This document shows positions 13,632 through 20,818 of a stretch of 28,404 bases of DNA, piece after piece. A model generated the notes under the pieces. The model was given only the letters and a program-made list of their open reading frames with translations, was not told the origin of the DNA and did not search any database. Numbering within the stretch: position 1 is the stretch's first letter; each line of letters opens with the position of its first letter. A program made the translations under genes and the position numbers. The DNA is from JAAYBT01 sp964404395 (GTDB lineage Bacteria > Bacillota > Clostridia > Acetivibrionales > DTU013): positions 1-28,404 of the forward strand of contig CAYOKA010000015.1 of the NCBI GenBank assembly GCA_964404395.1. Direction: 5' to 3'.

Positions 13632-15131
13632 GTGAAAGGGATTGTAGTAGAAACAAAGGGGAAATACGCAATAATATTGACACAGGGTAGATCCTTTGTA
13701 AAAGTGAAAGCTATGGCAGACATGCCTATCGGAGAAGAAATCGATCTGAACCGGCCTGCCGGAAGGACGAAAAACACGAGAGTTATAACGAAGATTACAT
13801 CAATTGCAGCAGCGGGATTGCTTGCGCTCGGACTTGGATATGCAAGCTACTGTTATACTGTGCCTTATAGCTATGTTCATGTTGATATCAATCCGAGCAT
13901 TGAGCTTACAGCCAATATTTATGACAGAATCATAGGGGTAGAAGCATTAAATACCAGTGGCGAGGAGCTGCTGGGTGGAAGTAATTTGAAAAATCACAAG
14001 GTCGACATGGCAGTCAAGCAGCTGCTTAATACGGCCGTGCAGCATGGATACCTAAATGCTTATGAGCTATTGCCGGCTGATAGCGGATCGGCCGTGGAAG
14101 GACAGCAGGCTGGGGATGGGCAGGGCATGGCATATAGCGGACAAGCTTTGGACAATCCACAAGAGCCTCCCACAACCATAAGTAAAACGGAGACGAAAAG
14201 TGAAGGCGCGATTGAAAATGCTGTTTTATTAACAGTTACAAGTAATAACTCCAAAAAATCTAATGCACTAAAGGATAATATAGTAAAGGCAGCTACAAAA
14301 GAACTTAGAAAAGAAAAGGTCAGATCAGAAGTACTTATTGGGGAAGCCAGTGTTGAGCAGCGAGATGCTGCCAGAGTATACGGGGTTACACCGGGCAAGC
14401 TGGTATTAATTGAGGATGTGTTGGAGAGTGAGCCGGAATCACAGATTGAAGAGCTGAAGAAAGTGCCCATTAAGGACCTTTTGAGTAAGGCTAGCCATAA
14501 AGCCAAAGAGAAGGCTAAGCAGGAGAAGCAGAAAGCAAGGGAAAAAGCTAAGCAGGAAGAACAGAAAGCCAGAGAGATGGCGAAGCAGGAAGAGCAGAAA
14601 GCCAGAGAGATGGCGAAGCAGGAAGAGCAGAAAGCCGGAGAAAAAGCGAAGCAGGAAGAACAGAAAGCCAGTGAGAAGGCCGGGAAGGAAGAGCAGAGAG
14701 CAAAAGAAAAGGCAGAACAGGAAGAGATAAGAAAACAGAATGACCGGAAGGAAAAACAGTCAGAGAATAAAAATAATAGTGTAAGGCAGAGCAGCACCGG
14801 CAAAGGCTTCGGGAATGATTCTACCCAAAAGCGCCGGGCGGGCGAAGATGACCAAAAGGGCGGTTTCAATGATAATACAGGCAACAACAGCCGAAAGAAT
14901 GAAAACAGCAAGTGGAATGCCGGTAGTAATAGTAAAAATCAAGACAATTCAGGCAATTCAAAGGCTAAAGACAACAAAAAAGATAAGAATAAAAGTAAGA
15001 AAACCAAGGAGGATCTAAAAAGGGAAGGAGAGCGGCTCAGAGAAGAGCTTCTTGACCAGATGAAAGACTGGCAGAAGCAGGGTAGCTGGACTAACAGTAA
15101 CAGTAGAAAAACGAGCAACAATCGCAGGTAA
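13632..15131 (+). CDS. rsgI: Membrane anti-sigma factor RsgI with hendecad-repeat ectodomain
   Basis: Partner of SigI. The cytoplasmic N-terminus (about 1-52, MKGIVVETKGKYAIILTQGR) is the SigI-binding RsgI domain; one membrane helix spans about 55-74; outside it comes the conserved YVHVDINPSIELTANIYDRIIG, with the Asn87-Pro88 bond that in RsgI proteins is reported to undergo autoproteolysis as part of signalling. The remaining ectodomain (to residue 499) has a mixed region with TVTSNN and EVLIGEASVEQRDAARVYGVTPGK pieces, then seven 11-residue repeats of the form KAREMAKQEEQ (290-366), then a Lys/Asn/Ser/Gly-rich low-complexity tail. No carbohydrate-binding or glycosidase domain is present, unlike many clostridial RsgI proteins. 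Start GTG with AAGGAGG about 9 bases upstream. No clear terminator after it. Confidence 0.92.
   Translation: MKGIVVETKGKYAIILTQGRSFVKVKAMADMPIGEEIDLNRPAGRTKNTRVITKITSIAAAGLLALGLGYASYCYTVPYSYVHVDINPSIELTANIYDRIIGVEALNTSGEELLGGSNLKNHKVDMAVKQLLNTAVQHGYLNAYELLPADSGSAVEGQQAGDGQGMAYSGQALDNPQEPPTTISKTETKSEGAIENAVLLTVTSNNSKKSNALKDNIVKAATKELRKEKVRSEVLIGEASVEQRDAARVYGVTPGKLVLIEDVLESEPESQIEELKKVPIKDLLSKASHKAKEKAKQEKQKAREKAKQEEQKAREMAKQEEQKAREMAKQEEQKAGEKAKQEEQKASEKAGKEEQRAKEKAEQEEIRKQNDRKEKQSENKNNSVRQSSTGKGFGNDSTQKRRAGEDDQKGGFNDNTGNNSRKNENSKWNAGSNSKNQDNSGNSKAKDNKKDKNKSKKTKEDLKREGERLREELLDQMKDWQKQGSWTNSNSRKTSNNRR
14499..14729 (+). repeat. Seven in-frame 33-bp repeats in rsgI
   Basis: The repeats encode KAKEKAKQEKQ, KAREKAKQEEQ, KAREMAKQEEQ (twice), KAGEKAKQEEQ, KASEKAGKEEQ and RAKEKAEQEEI. 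Units 3 and 4 are near-identical at the DNA level and the outer units diverge, as expected from tandem duplication by slippage. An 11-residue period suits a hendecad coiled coil or a charged single alpha-helix. Confidence 0.9.
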
Positions 15132-15166
15132 AACACTTTATTAGTTTGTTCCTTTTTGCAAATCAC

Positions 15167-15232
15167 TGTCAAAAACTTTTTCGGGAAACGAGCCCCATTA
15201 CGACAATTTTCATATGTATCCCTCGGTATAAT
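15167..15232 (+). promoter_or_regulatory. Candidate Spo0A-controlled promoter of spoIIE
   Basis: A perfect TATAAT (15227-15232) is preceded by ACGACA (15200-15205), a two-mismatch -35, at 21 bases instead of 17. That same stretch read on the minus strand is TTGTCGTA, one base from the 0A box core TGTCGAA. A second box, TGTCAAA (15167-15173), lies about 30 bases upstream in the other orientation. Long -35/-10 spacing with a 0A box over the -35 is the arrangement of Spo0A-activated SigA promoters such as Bacillus spoIIG and spoIIE. Confidence 0.55.
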
Positions 15233-15257
15233 CATTGAAGACGGGGGGATACAAAAG

Positions 15258-17642
15258 ATGAAAACAGTTACGACACCTATGAGTAGGGATGGAAAGGTCG
15301 GTTTGTTCGCAGAGTTAGCCGGAAGAGTTTTTCTTTATCAAAACAATTATTTGATACTTATTAGTGCATTTATGCTGGGAAACAGCAGGATTTCTCCAGG
15401 ATTGCCACTGGGCGCGGTATTTTATGCGGCCGGCTATGGAAACACAGGGTTTAAGCTATTGACTGCCTTGGCGGTTTTTATCGGCGCAGCAGTACATGGC
15501 TCCTTGGAAGCGTTTTACATCAATGCGGCTTGTATGCTGCTCTTTAGCGTATTATGTGCTCCCTTAAGAAATAAAGTGAGCACTGTTGTTAGCATCAGGG
15601 TTGCTGTGATCGTATTTGTTAGCGTGTTGATACCGCAGTTGATGCTTTCTGCTTTGCGAGGGTATTTACTATTTGACATTCTGAAAGCCCTTTTCACTGC
15701 GTTTATTTCCTTTGTTCTCTACTTTATATTTAGATTCTGTGTACCTATGATAGCCGGAACATCTAAAAAAACCATACCGGGCAGTGAGGAGGTAATAAGT
15801 ACAGCTGTTACGGCTGCTCTTGTGCTGTCGGGGATGGGGACGGTTCTGCTGTTAGGTTTTTCCATAAGAAATATAATTTGTGTTTTCGTGCTGCTACTTT
15901 TTAGTTACAAATGTGGTGCAGGCATCGGTGCTGCATCGGGTGCGGTAATTGGCCTGATAATAAGTATTTCCGCACAATCTACACCTTCAGTTGCCGGCAC
16001 ATATGCCCTATGTGGTATGCTTGCAGGAATGTTGGGGAAGCTTGGGAAAATTAGCACAGCATTTGGATTCATTTTGGGAAATATTATTCTTGTCGTATAC
16101 TTCAATGGAACGATTGAATCAATGCTCCTATTGAAAGAGATTATGGTTGCAGGCATAATCTTTTGCCTAATGCCCAATCGGGCTATAAGTAAGCTGACCA
16201 GCCCTTTTATCAGAGACATGGCTGAGCTTGAGGACAGAAGAGGTTACTCCCAAAGGATCAGAGACATTACGGTAGAAAAACTTACAAAGTTCTCTAAGGC
16301 ATTTTTGGATATGTCAAATACATTCGCCCAGATTTCGGGGATAAGTACACCGGCCGAAAAGCATGATATTAACATTCTCTTTGACACAGTAGCTGACAGG
16401 ATTTGCAGTGATTGCAGCTTATGCATGCATTGTTGGGAGCGGAATTTTTATGAGACGTACCAGGTCATGTTTAGCATAGTGGAGAAGCTTGAGATGAGAG
16501 GCAGAGTTGATGAGTGTGATGTTCCGAGTTATTTCATTGATATGTGCCCTAGAATTAATGACTTTGTTAATGTTGTAAACAATATGTATGAGCTTTTCAA
16601 GGTTAATGTTGTATGGAAAAGCAAGCTGGCAGAAAGCCGCATTGTTATAAGTCGTCAATTTGAAGGGATGGCCAAGGTGATTACCGGCCTTGCCCGAGAA
16701 ATTAAAACGGAGGTGAGCTTTCTAAGCCCGTTGGAGGATACTATAGCTGCTTCTCTTGGGAAATGTAATGTGAAAGCCGGAGAAGTAATTGCTTACAAAA
16801 ACATATGGGGGAAATATGAGGTTAGCATTTATCACAACTCATGCGCAGGGGCTAGAAACTGCATAAGTATCATTGAGAAAGTAGTTACGGAAGCGGTAGG
16901 TAGAAGGATGGTGCGCGAAAATGACAGCTGTTGCGTGGGAAGAAACGGAATCTGCCAGCTGAAGCTAATGGAGGCTGAGGATCTGAAGTTGACCACGGCT
17001 ATTTCCCGGCTGCCAAAATCCGGCTGCAAAGTGTCGGGAGACAGCTTTAGCTTTATGAATAACGGGAATGGAAAGTATATACTGGCTTTAAGTGATGGAA
17101 TGGGAAGCGGCCATAGCGCAGCCGTTCAAAGCAAAGCAACAGTGGATATGCTGGAGAGTTTCCTCGAATCAGGGATCGACAAGGATATGGCAATCAATTT
17201 GATTAATTCTGTTCTTGTGCTTGGTTCGGAGGAGGATATCACATGTACTATTGATATGTCGATAGTTGATTTGTTCAGCGGGGAGGTGGAGTTTGTCAAG
17301 ATTGGGGCTGCTCCGACCTATATTAGACGGGAATCCAAGGTTGATATTATTAGGTCTGTTTCTTTGCCTGCAGGCATTTTGCCCGGTATTGATGCTGAAT
17401 TAGCGCGCAGGAATGTAAGAAGCGGTGATATGATTATTATGGTGACCGATGGCATTGTTGATAGCATGGCCGACGAGGAAGCCGGTGACAGGCGGCTTTT
17501 GAAACACATTCAGCTGATTGAAAGCCTTAATCCTCAGGAAGTAGCCGATTCGATTCTGACAGAGGCGAGCAAATGTTGTGCTGATAAGCCTTGTGACGAT
17601 TTGACTGTGCTGGTGGCAAAGATTTGGAAAAAACCACAGTAA
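15258..17642 (+). CDS. spoIIE: Stage II sporulation protein E, SpoIIAA phosphatase
   Basis: A polytopic membrane PP2C-type phosphatase that dephosphorylates SpoIIAA to release SigF in the forespore and associates with FtsZ at the polar septum. The N-terminal third (about 30-310) is a run of around ten hydrophobic segments; a middle region carries a cysteine cluster (CSDCSLCMHCW, about 383-393) seen in this family; the C-terminal PP2C domain has metal-binding Asp in LSDGMGSGHSA (D613), TDGIVDSM (D731) and CDDLTVLV. 794 residues against about 827 in B. subtilis. The frame is open to a TTG at 15156, but GGGGGGA (15243-15249) lies 8 bases before the ATG at 15258 and the promoter lies between the two, so the shorter start is used. 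Downstream, AAATTTC/GAAATTT (about 17646-17663) is at best a weak terminator. Confidence 0.95.
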   Translation: MKTVTTPMSRDGKVGLFAELAGRVFLYQNNYLILISAFMLGNSRISPGLPLGAVFYAAGYGNTGFKLLTALAVFIGAAVHGSLEAFYINAACMLLFSVLCAPLRNKVSTVVSIRVAVIVFVSVLIPQLMLSALRGYLLFDILKALFTAFISFVLYFIFRFCVPMIAGTSKKTIPGSEEVISTAVTAALVLSGMGTVLLLGFSIRNIICVFVLLLFSYKCGAGIGAASGAVIGLIISISAQSTPSVAGTYALCGMLAGMLGKLGKISTAFGFILGNIILVVYFNGTIESMLLLKEIMVAGIIFCLMPNRAISKLTSPFIRDMAELEDRRGYSQRIRDITVEKLTKFSKAFLDMSNTFAQISGISTPAEKHDINILFDTVADRICSDCSLCMHCWERNFYETYQVMFSIVEKLEMRGRVDECDVPSYFIDMCPRINDFVNVVNNMYELFKVNVVWKSKLAESRIVISRQFEGMAKVITGLAREIKTEVSFLSPLEDTIAASLGKCNVKAGEVIAYKNIWGKYEVSIYHNSCAGARNCISIIEKVVTEAVGRRMVRENDSCCVGRNGICQLKLMEAEDLKLTTAISRLPKSGCKVSGDSFSFMNNGNGKYILALSDGMGSGHSAAVQSKATVDMLESFLESGIDKDMAINLINSVLVLGSEEDITCTIDMSIVDLFSGEVEFVKIGAAPTYIRRESKVDIIRSVSLPAGILPGIDAELARRNVRSGDMIIMVTDGIVDSMADEEAGDRRLLKHIQLIESLNPQEVADSILTEASKCCADKPCDDLTVLVAKIWKKPQ

Positions 17643-17769
17643 ATAAATTTCAAGGGAAATTTTGAATAAAGCCGGATATTTTTCACAAACTATATGCAGA
17701 ATATATTACTAATTGAGTACTGCCCGCAAGTAGCGGCGGGATATGGGAAAACGGTTTGTGGAGGATATA

Positions 17770-18120
17770 ATGGTGGCTGACGATACAAAAAGAGTTATTG
17801 TGATAAAGAATATTTCCTCAAATATAATCGAAGAGGCAATACTTATTTTGAAGAACAGACCTGATACCGCAGCAGGCGATCAGTCTCAAAATCCTGCTAG
17901 GCTCAAGTCAAGCAAGGGAAATGAATTTATCCTCAAGGAAGCGGAGGATATTATTAATCAATACATAAAGGAAAATGGCCTGACAGTTAGGAGAAGAAAT
18001 AATCATTTCTCTTATGCTCGAAGAATCTTACGTATAAGGCCATCTACCAATATAATAATTAATATTTTTTTGATATCGGCAATCCTGTTTCTAATATTTG
18101 TTATCAGCAGATTGTTTTGA
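17770..18120 (+). CDS. Small tail-anchored membrane protein, function unknown
   Basis: 116 residues with no domain I can name. It starts MVADDTKRVIVIKNISSNII, then EEAILILKNRP, a polar linker (31-50, with QSQNPARLKSSKG), a predicted amphipathic helix (about 51-70), a basic stretch (VRRRNN, YARRILRIR) and one hydrophobic helix at the very C-terminus (about 94-114), ending SRLF. By the positive-inside rule the bulk should face the cytoplasm, giving a tail-anchored topology. The frame is open to an ATG at 17743 with no ribosome site; GGAGG at 17760-17764, 5 bases before the ATG at 17770, decides the start. It sits alone between spoIIE and rpsF; the 127 bases before it show only a GC-rich small hairpin near 17724-17740. 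Composition and ribosome site argue it is a real gene. Confidence 0.75.
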   Translation: MVADDTKRVIVIKNISSNIIEEAILILKNRPDTAAGDQSQNPARLKSSKGNEFILKEAEDIINQYIKENGLTVRRRNNHFSYARRILRIRPSTNIIINIFLISAILFLIFVISRLF

Positions 18121-18154
18121 ATTTAAATTCTGATGCTTGCGCAATTTAACATGA

Positions 18155-18217
18155 TATGATAAAATAACACATCGTAATCCTTGCTCTGTACTTAAGTTAC
18201 AGAGCCGTTCAGTCCAG
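18155..18217 (+). promoter_or_regulatory. rpsF operon promoter and possible S6:S18-binding leader
   Basis: TGATATGAT (18152-18160) is an extended -10. The short leader then forms a perfect 8-base hairpin: GCTCTGTA (18183-18190) with TACAGAGC (18198-18205) around a 7-base loop, with CCG (18205-18207) at the base of its 3' side. CCTT (18179-18182) can also pair with AAGG (18218-18221) of the ribosome site, closing an outer helix. A CCG-containing hairpin before rpsF is the hallmark of the leader bound by the S6:S18 complex for feedback control in many bacteria; assignment here is by position and the CCG only. Confidence 0.45.
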
Positions 18218-18235
18218 AAGGAGGTGATTAGTCAA

Positions 18236-18523
18236 ATGATGAACAAATATGAATCCATATTCATCATCGATTCAGACATAGGCGAAGAAAGCATACAGGC
18301 AACTGTAGAGAAGTTCAAGACCCTGATTGAGACATCAGCACAGTTGGAGAGCATTGATGAATGGGGAAAGAGGAAGCTTGCTTATCTGATTAATGATAAG
18401 AGCGAAGGCTACTATGTTCTTGTTAATTTCAGTGCAAAATCTGAATTTCCACGTGAGCTTGAGAGAATTTATAAGATTACGGACGAAATAATCAAGTATA
18501 TGATTATTAATAAGGAAAAATAG
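18236..18523 (+). CDS. rpsF: 30S ribosomal protein S6
   Basis: bS6 of the small-subunit platform, which pairs with S18. (M)MNKYESIFIIDSDIGEESI, DEWGKRKLAYLINDKSEGYYVLVNF and ELERIYKITDEIIKYMI cover the family fold. 95 residues, normal length. The frame is open upstream to a GTG at 18224, but that GTG is part of the very strong ribosome site AAGGAGGTGAT (18218-18228). Two adjacent ATG codons, 18236 and 18239, remain possible; the second matches the usual MxKYE start. The rpsF-ssb-rpsR order is universal in Firmicutes; ssb begins 8 bases after the stop. Confidence 0.96.
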   Translation: MMNKYESIFIIDSDIGEESIQATVEKFKTLIETSAQLESIDEWGKRKLAYLINDKSEGYYVLVNFSAKSEFPRELERIYKITDEIIKYMIINKEK

Positions 18524-18531
18524 GTGATTGT

Positions 18532-18966
18532 ATGAATAAGGTTATTTTAATGGGCAGACTTACAAAAGATCCGGAATTGCGGTATACCACCAACAATAAT
18601 ACAGCTGTATGCAGCTTTTCACTTGCTGTTGACAGGCGTTTCTCTAAAGCTGGAGAAGAGAGGAAAGCGGATTTTTTCAATATTGTCGCATGGAGAAATC
18701 AAGCTGAGTTCTGCAGCAAGTATTTTACAAAGGGCTTGAAGGTTGTTGTAGTTGGAAACCTGCAAAATAGGAACTGGGATGACGCCGAAGGCAAAAGGCA
18801 TTATATCACCGAGGTTATAGCAGATGAATTTTATTTTGCCGAGAGCCGCAGGAACAGCGAGGGAACTTCGTACAGACCTGTAGGGGAAACAGAGGGGTCT
18901 GTATCCGGTGACAATCAAAATGACGGATATTTTCAGACAGATGATGATGACGAACTACCGTTTTAA
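18532..18966 (+). CDS. ssb: Single-stranded DNA-binding protein SSB
   Basis: Coats and protects single-stranded DNA in replication, recombination and repair. The OB-fold occupies about residues 1-105 (MNKVILMGRLTKDPELRYT, FSLAVDR, ADFFNIVAWRNQAEFCSKYFTKGLKVVVVGNL, WDDAEGKRHYITEVIADEFYF). It is followed by a short disordered linker and the acidic tip DDDDELPF, the docking peptide for replication and repair partners. 144 residues. AGGTGAT lies just upstream of the ATG, 8 bases after rpsF. The 86-base gap to rpsR has no terminator, so the three genes should share a transcript. Confidence 0.97.
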   Translation: MNKVILMGRLTKDPELRYTTNNNTAVCSFSLAVDRRFSKAGEERKADFFNIVAWRNQAEFCSKYFTKGLKVVVVGNLQNRNWDDAEGKRHYITEVIADEFYFAESRRNSEGTSYRPVGETEGSVSGDNQNDGYFQTDDDDELPF

Positions 18967-19052
18967 ATAATCTTAACTAAATTAATCTAAGGTAATATCG
19001 CAAAAGCTTTGGGTGAAGATTTAAGATGCTTTTTGGAAAGGAGGCGTTTAAA

Positions 19053-19340
19053 ATGGCAGGTGGGAGAAGAGATAACAGAGGCGGCAGAGATTCCTATGAT
19101 AAGGAAGGCAGAGGCGGCATGAGAATGAGACGAGCCAGAAGAAAGGTTTGCTCTTTCTGTGTTGATAAGGTTACTGATATAGATTATAAGGAAGTTGCTA
19201 AAATAAGAAAGTATATTTCTGAGAGAGGTAAGATCCTTCCGAGGAGAATATCAGGTAACTGCGCTAAGCATCAGCGCCAGGTTACAGTAGCAATCAAACG
19301 GGCAAGGGTAATAGCACTTTTGCCTTATACCGCAGAATAG
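19053..19340 (+). CDS. rpsR: 30S ribosomal protein S18
   Basis: bS18, partner of S6 on the platform of the 30S subunit. The core is clear: RRKVCSFCVDKVTDIDYKEV, then IRKYISERGKILPRRISGNCAKHQRQV and IKRARVIALLPY. Cys residues in CSFC plus NCAKH suggest the zinc-binding (C+) form of S18. The N-terminal extension is Gly/Arg-rich (GGRRDNRGGRD), as in many clostridia. 95 residues. The frame is open to 19026, but GGAGG (19040-19044) sits 8 bases before the ATG at 19053, giving MAGGRRD. A terminator follows directly. Confidence 0.96.
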   Translation: MAGGRRDNRGGRDSYDKEGRGGMRMRRARRKVCSFCVDKVTDIDYKEVAKIRKYISERGKILPRRISGNCAKHQRQVTVAIKRARVIALLPYTAE

Positions 19341-19356
19341 TTTAGGCTTTAGCATG

Positions 19357-19388
19357 AGGGATCGGATTACATAATCCGGTCCTTCTTT
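19357..19388 (+). terminator. Rho-independent terminator after rpsR
   Basis: AGGGATCGGATT (19357-19368) pairs throughout with AATCCGGTCCTT (19373-19384), using two G-T wobbles, around a 4-base loop; a short T-rich tail CTTT follows. Strong stem, modest tail. Confidence 0.75.
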
Positions 19389-19435
19389 AATATATAAGCA
19401 ATGATTATTATAGTCCCGCAGCGCCACCGAAATAA

Positions 19436-19472
19436 TTGGAAAAATGAGTTTTTTAATGATATTATATATAAT
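19436..19472 (+). promoter_or_regulatory. Probable promoter of pheA
   Basis: TTGGAA (19436-19441), 18 bases, TATTAT (19460-19465); an overlapping TATAAT is at 19467-19472. The area is AT-rich, so the exact -10 is uncertain. No T-box, leader peptide or other attenuator for phenylalanine was seen in the short leader. Confidence 0.4.
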
Positions 19473-19513
19473 ACAATCAAAAAACGTTTAAAAAAGCAGT
19501 TTGCGAGGTATAA

Positions 19514-20347
19514 ATGATAAAAATCGGATATCTTGGGCCTAAGGGGACTTTTTCACATGAGGCAGTGAAAAAATATATGGGAGACATACCACATACAGCC
19601 CTCGACTTTCTCTCTATCCCTGAGATAATTACGGCTGTACGCGACGGCAGGTTGGATGAAGCCGTTTTGCCTATAGAAAATTCAATCGAAGGCGCTGTAA
19701 ATGTGACAATGGATGAGCTTGCTCATGATACAGCATTGAGCATAAAGGCCGAGCTGGTCATTCCAATCAGGGAGCACCTGCTTGTAAAAAGAGGGACGGA
19801 TATCATGAAGATTAGGTGTGTGCTCTCGCACCCACAGCCGTTGGGACAGTGCAGACGATTTTTGTCCGAGCAGATGTCAAATGCGGCTATGAAGGCTGTT
19901 TACAGTACTGCAGCAGCGGCGGAAGAAGTAGCCGCAGGCGCCGGAGATCTTGCGGCAATTGGTTCAGAGACGGCGGCTGAGGTCTATGGACTGGAGATTG
20001 CCGTAATGGACATACAGGATCATGACAGCAACTATACAAGATTTGTTGTAGTTGGCAAGACAAGTACAGCCAGAACAGGACGAGATAAGACATCTATTGT
20101 TTTTTCTGCCGAGGACAAGCCGGGCGGCCTGTACAGGATATTGGACATATTTAATCTATGGGATATCAATATGACTCGCATCGAATCGAGGCCAACGAGA
20201 AATAAGCTTGGCAGATACATTTTTTTTGTTGACATTATTGGGCACAGAGAGGATGAGGACATAAGGGATGCATTGACCATGATAAAAAGGAAGTCAACGT
20301 TTTTTAAGATATTAGGCTCCTATCCTATTTCGCCGGATAAATACTGA
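19514..20347 (+). CDS. pheA: Prephenate dehydratase PheA with ACT domain
   Basis: Converts prephenate to phenylpyruvate, the committed step to phenylalanine. The catalytic domain (about 1-185) begins IGYLGPKGTFSHEA, has LPIENSIEGAVNVTMD, SHPQPLGQCRRFL and the signature DHDSNYTRFVVVG. The regulatory ACT domain (about 195-275) carries DKPGGLYRILDIF and the Phe-binding ESRP motif in MTRIESRPTRNKLGRYIFFVD, so feedback inhibition by phenylalanine is expected. There is no fused chorismate mutase. 277 residues, normal for the monofunctional enzyme. ATG at 19514 with GAGG about 6 bases upstream. It is flanked by a terminator before and a promoter after it, so likely monocistronic. Confidence 0.95.
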   Translation: MIKIGYLGPKGTFSHEAVKKYMGDIPHTALDFLSIPEIITAVRDGRLDEAVLPIENSIEGAVNVTMDELAHDTALSIKAELVIPIREHLLVKRGTDIMKIRCVLSHPQPLGQCRRFLSEQMSNAAMKAVYSTAAAAEEVAAGAGDLAAIGSETAAEVYGLEIAVMDIQDHDSNYTRFVVVGKTSTARTGRDKTSIVFSAEDKPGGLYRILDIFNLWDINMTRIESRPTRNKLGRYIFFVDIIGHREDEDIRDALTMIKRKSTFFKILGSYPISPDKY

Positions 20348-20383
20348 AGGGATGGTAAATTGTGCGGGAAATGGAATATTGTG

Positions 20384-20447
20384 TGATATAATATGTGAGG
20401 GGACACTCCACTCTTTCTGAAGGGCTGATGTTCGAGGGATGTCCCCT
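20384..20447 (+). promoter_or_regulatory. Promoter and 5' hairpin of the MazG-like/gdpP operon
   Basis: TGATATAAT (20384-20392) is an extended -10; transcription should start near 20399. The predicted transcript opens directly with a hairpin: AGGGGACA (20398-20405) pairs with TGTCCCCT (20440-20447), with partial CTCC/GGGA pairing inside and a 27-base loop. There is no T-run, so it is not a terminator; a 5'-end stability element or protein-binding site is possible. Confidence 0.45.
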
Positions 20448-20479
20448 TGGGCAGCTAAAGTATGATAGGGGTGGGCGAT

Positions 20480-20818
20480 ATGGCATTAGCAGAAAAGGAA
20501 ATTGACATAACCAGGAATATAAAGCTAATTGAATGGCTAAAAAGCGAACTGCTCACAGAACTGGCAGACCTGTTCAGGGTATTGTCGACAGGTGCCAGAG
20601 AGGAGATGTATGAGGCTGTTTCCGAGATACTTTCAAATATCATTCTTGTCAGCTATCTTTTGGGGAAGCGGCTTGGAATCAGTTATAATGCCATTGAAAT
20701 AAAGATACACAATAAGGTGAAGCTTGGATTAGTGGAAAACCACGATGTAGAAAAGTATTATGGAGATTTGTCTGAGATGTCAAGACATTTGGGCAACTTT
20801 AGAAGGAAGGAGAAATGA
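20480..20818 (+). CDS. MazG-like family protein
   Basis: 112 residues, all-helical by eye: MALAEKEIDITRNIKLIEWL, KSELLTELADLFRVLSTG, then EAVSEILSNIILVSYLLGKRLGISY and a tail with HDVEKYYGDLSEMSRHLG. This resembles the clostridial MazG-like family related to all-alpha NTP pyrophosphohydrolases. The first acidic motif (E-x-x-x-x-E in SELLTELAD) is present, but where MazG has EExxD there is SEILSN with Asn in the last metal-ligand position, so activity is doubtful. An ATG at 20462 is in frame without a ribosome site; AGGGGTG (20467-20473) supports 20480. Its TGA overlaps the gdpP ATG (ATGA at 20815), so the two are translationally coupled. Confidence 0.75.
   Translation: MALAEKEIDITRNIKLIEWLKSELLTELADLFRVLSTGAREEMYEAVSEILSNIILVSYLLGKRLGISYNAIEIKIHNKVKLGLVENHDVEKYYGDLSEMSRHLGNFRRKEK

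Noticed and set aside
14060..14911. 283-codon open frame on the minus strand opposite rsgI
   Set aside because: Its Phe/Ser/Cys-rich product is the mirror of the Lys/Glu/Gln codon repeats of rsgI; no ribosome site and no recognisable domain.
17643..17769. tRNA or small RNA between spoIIE and the orphan gene
   Set aside because: No cloverleaf or T-loop signature; only a weak AT-rich stem and a small GC hairpin.
19373..19513. T-box or attenuator before pheA
   Set aside because: No T-box sequence, leader peptide rich in Phe, or alternative hairpins; the only hairpin is the rpsR terminator.
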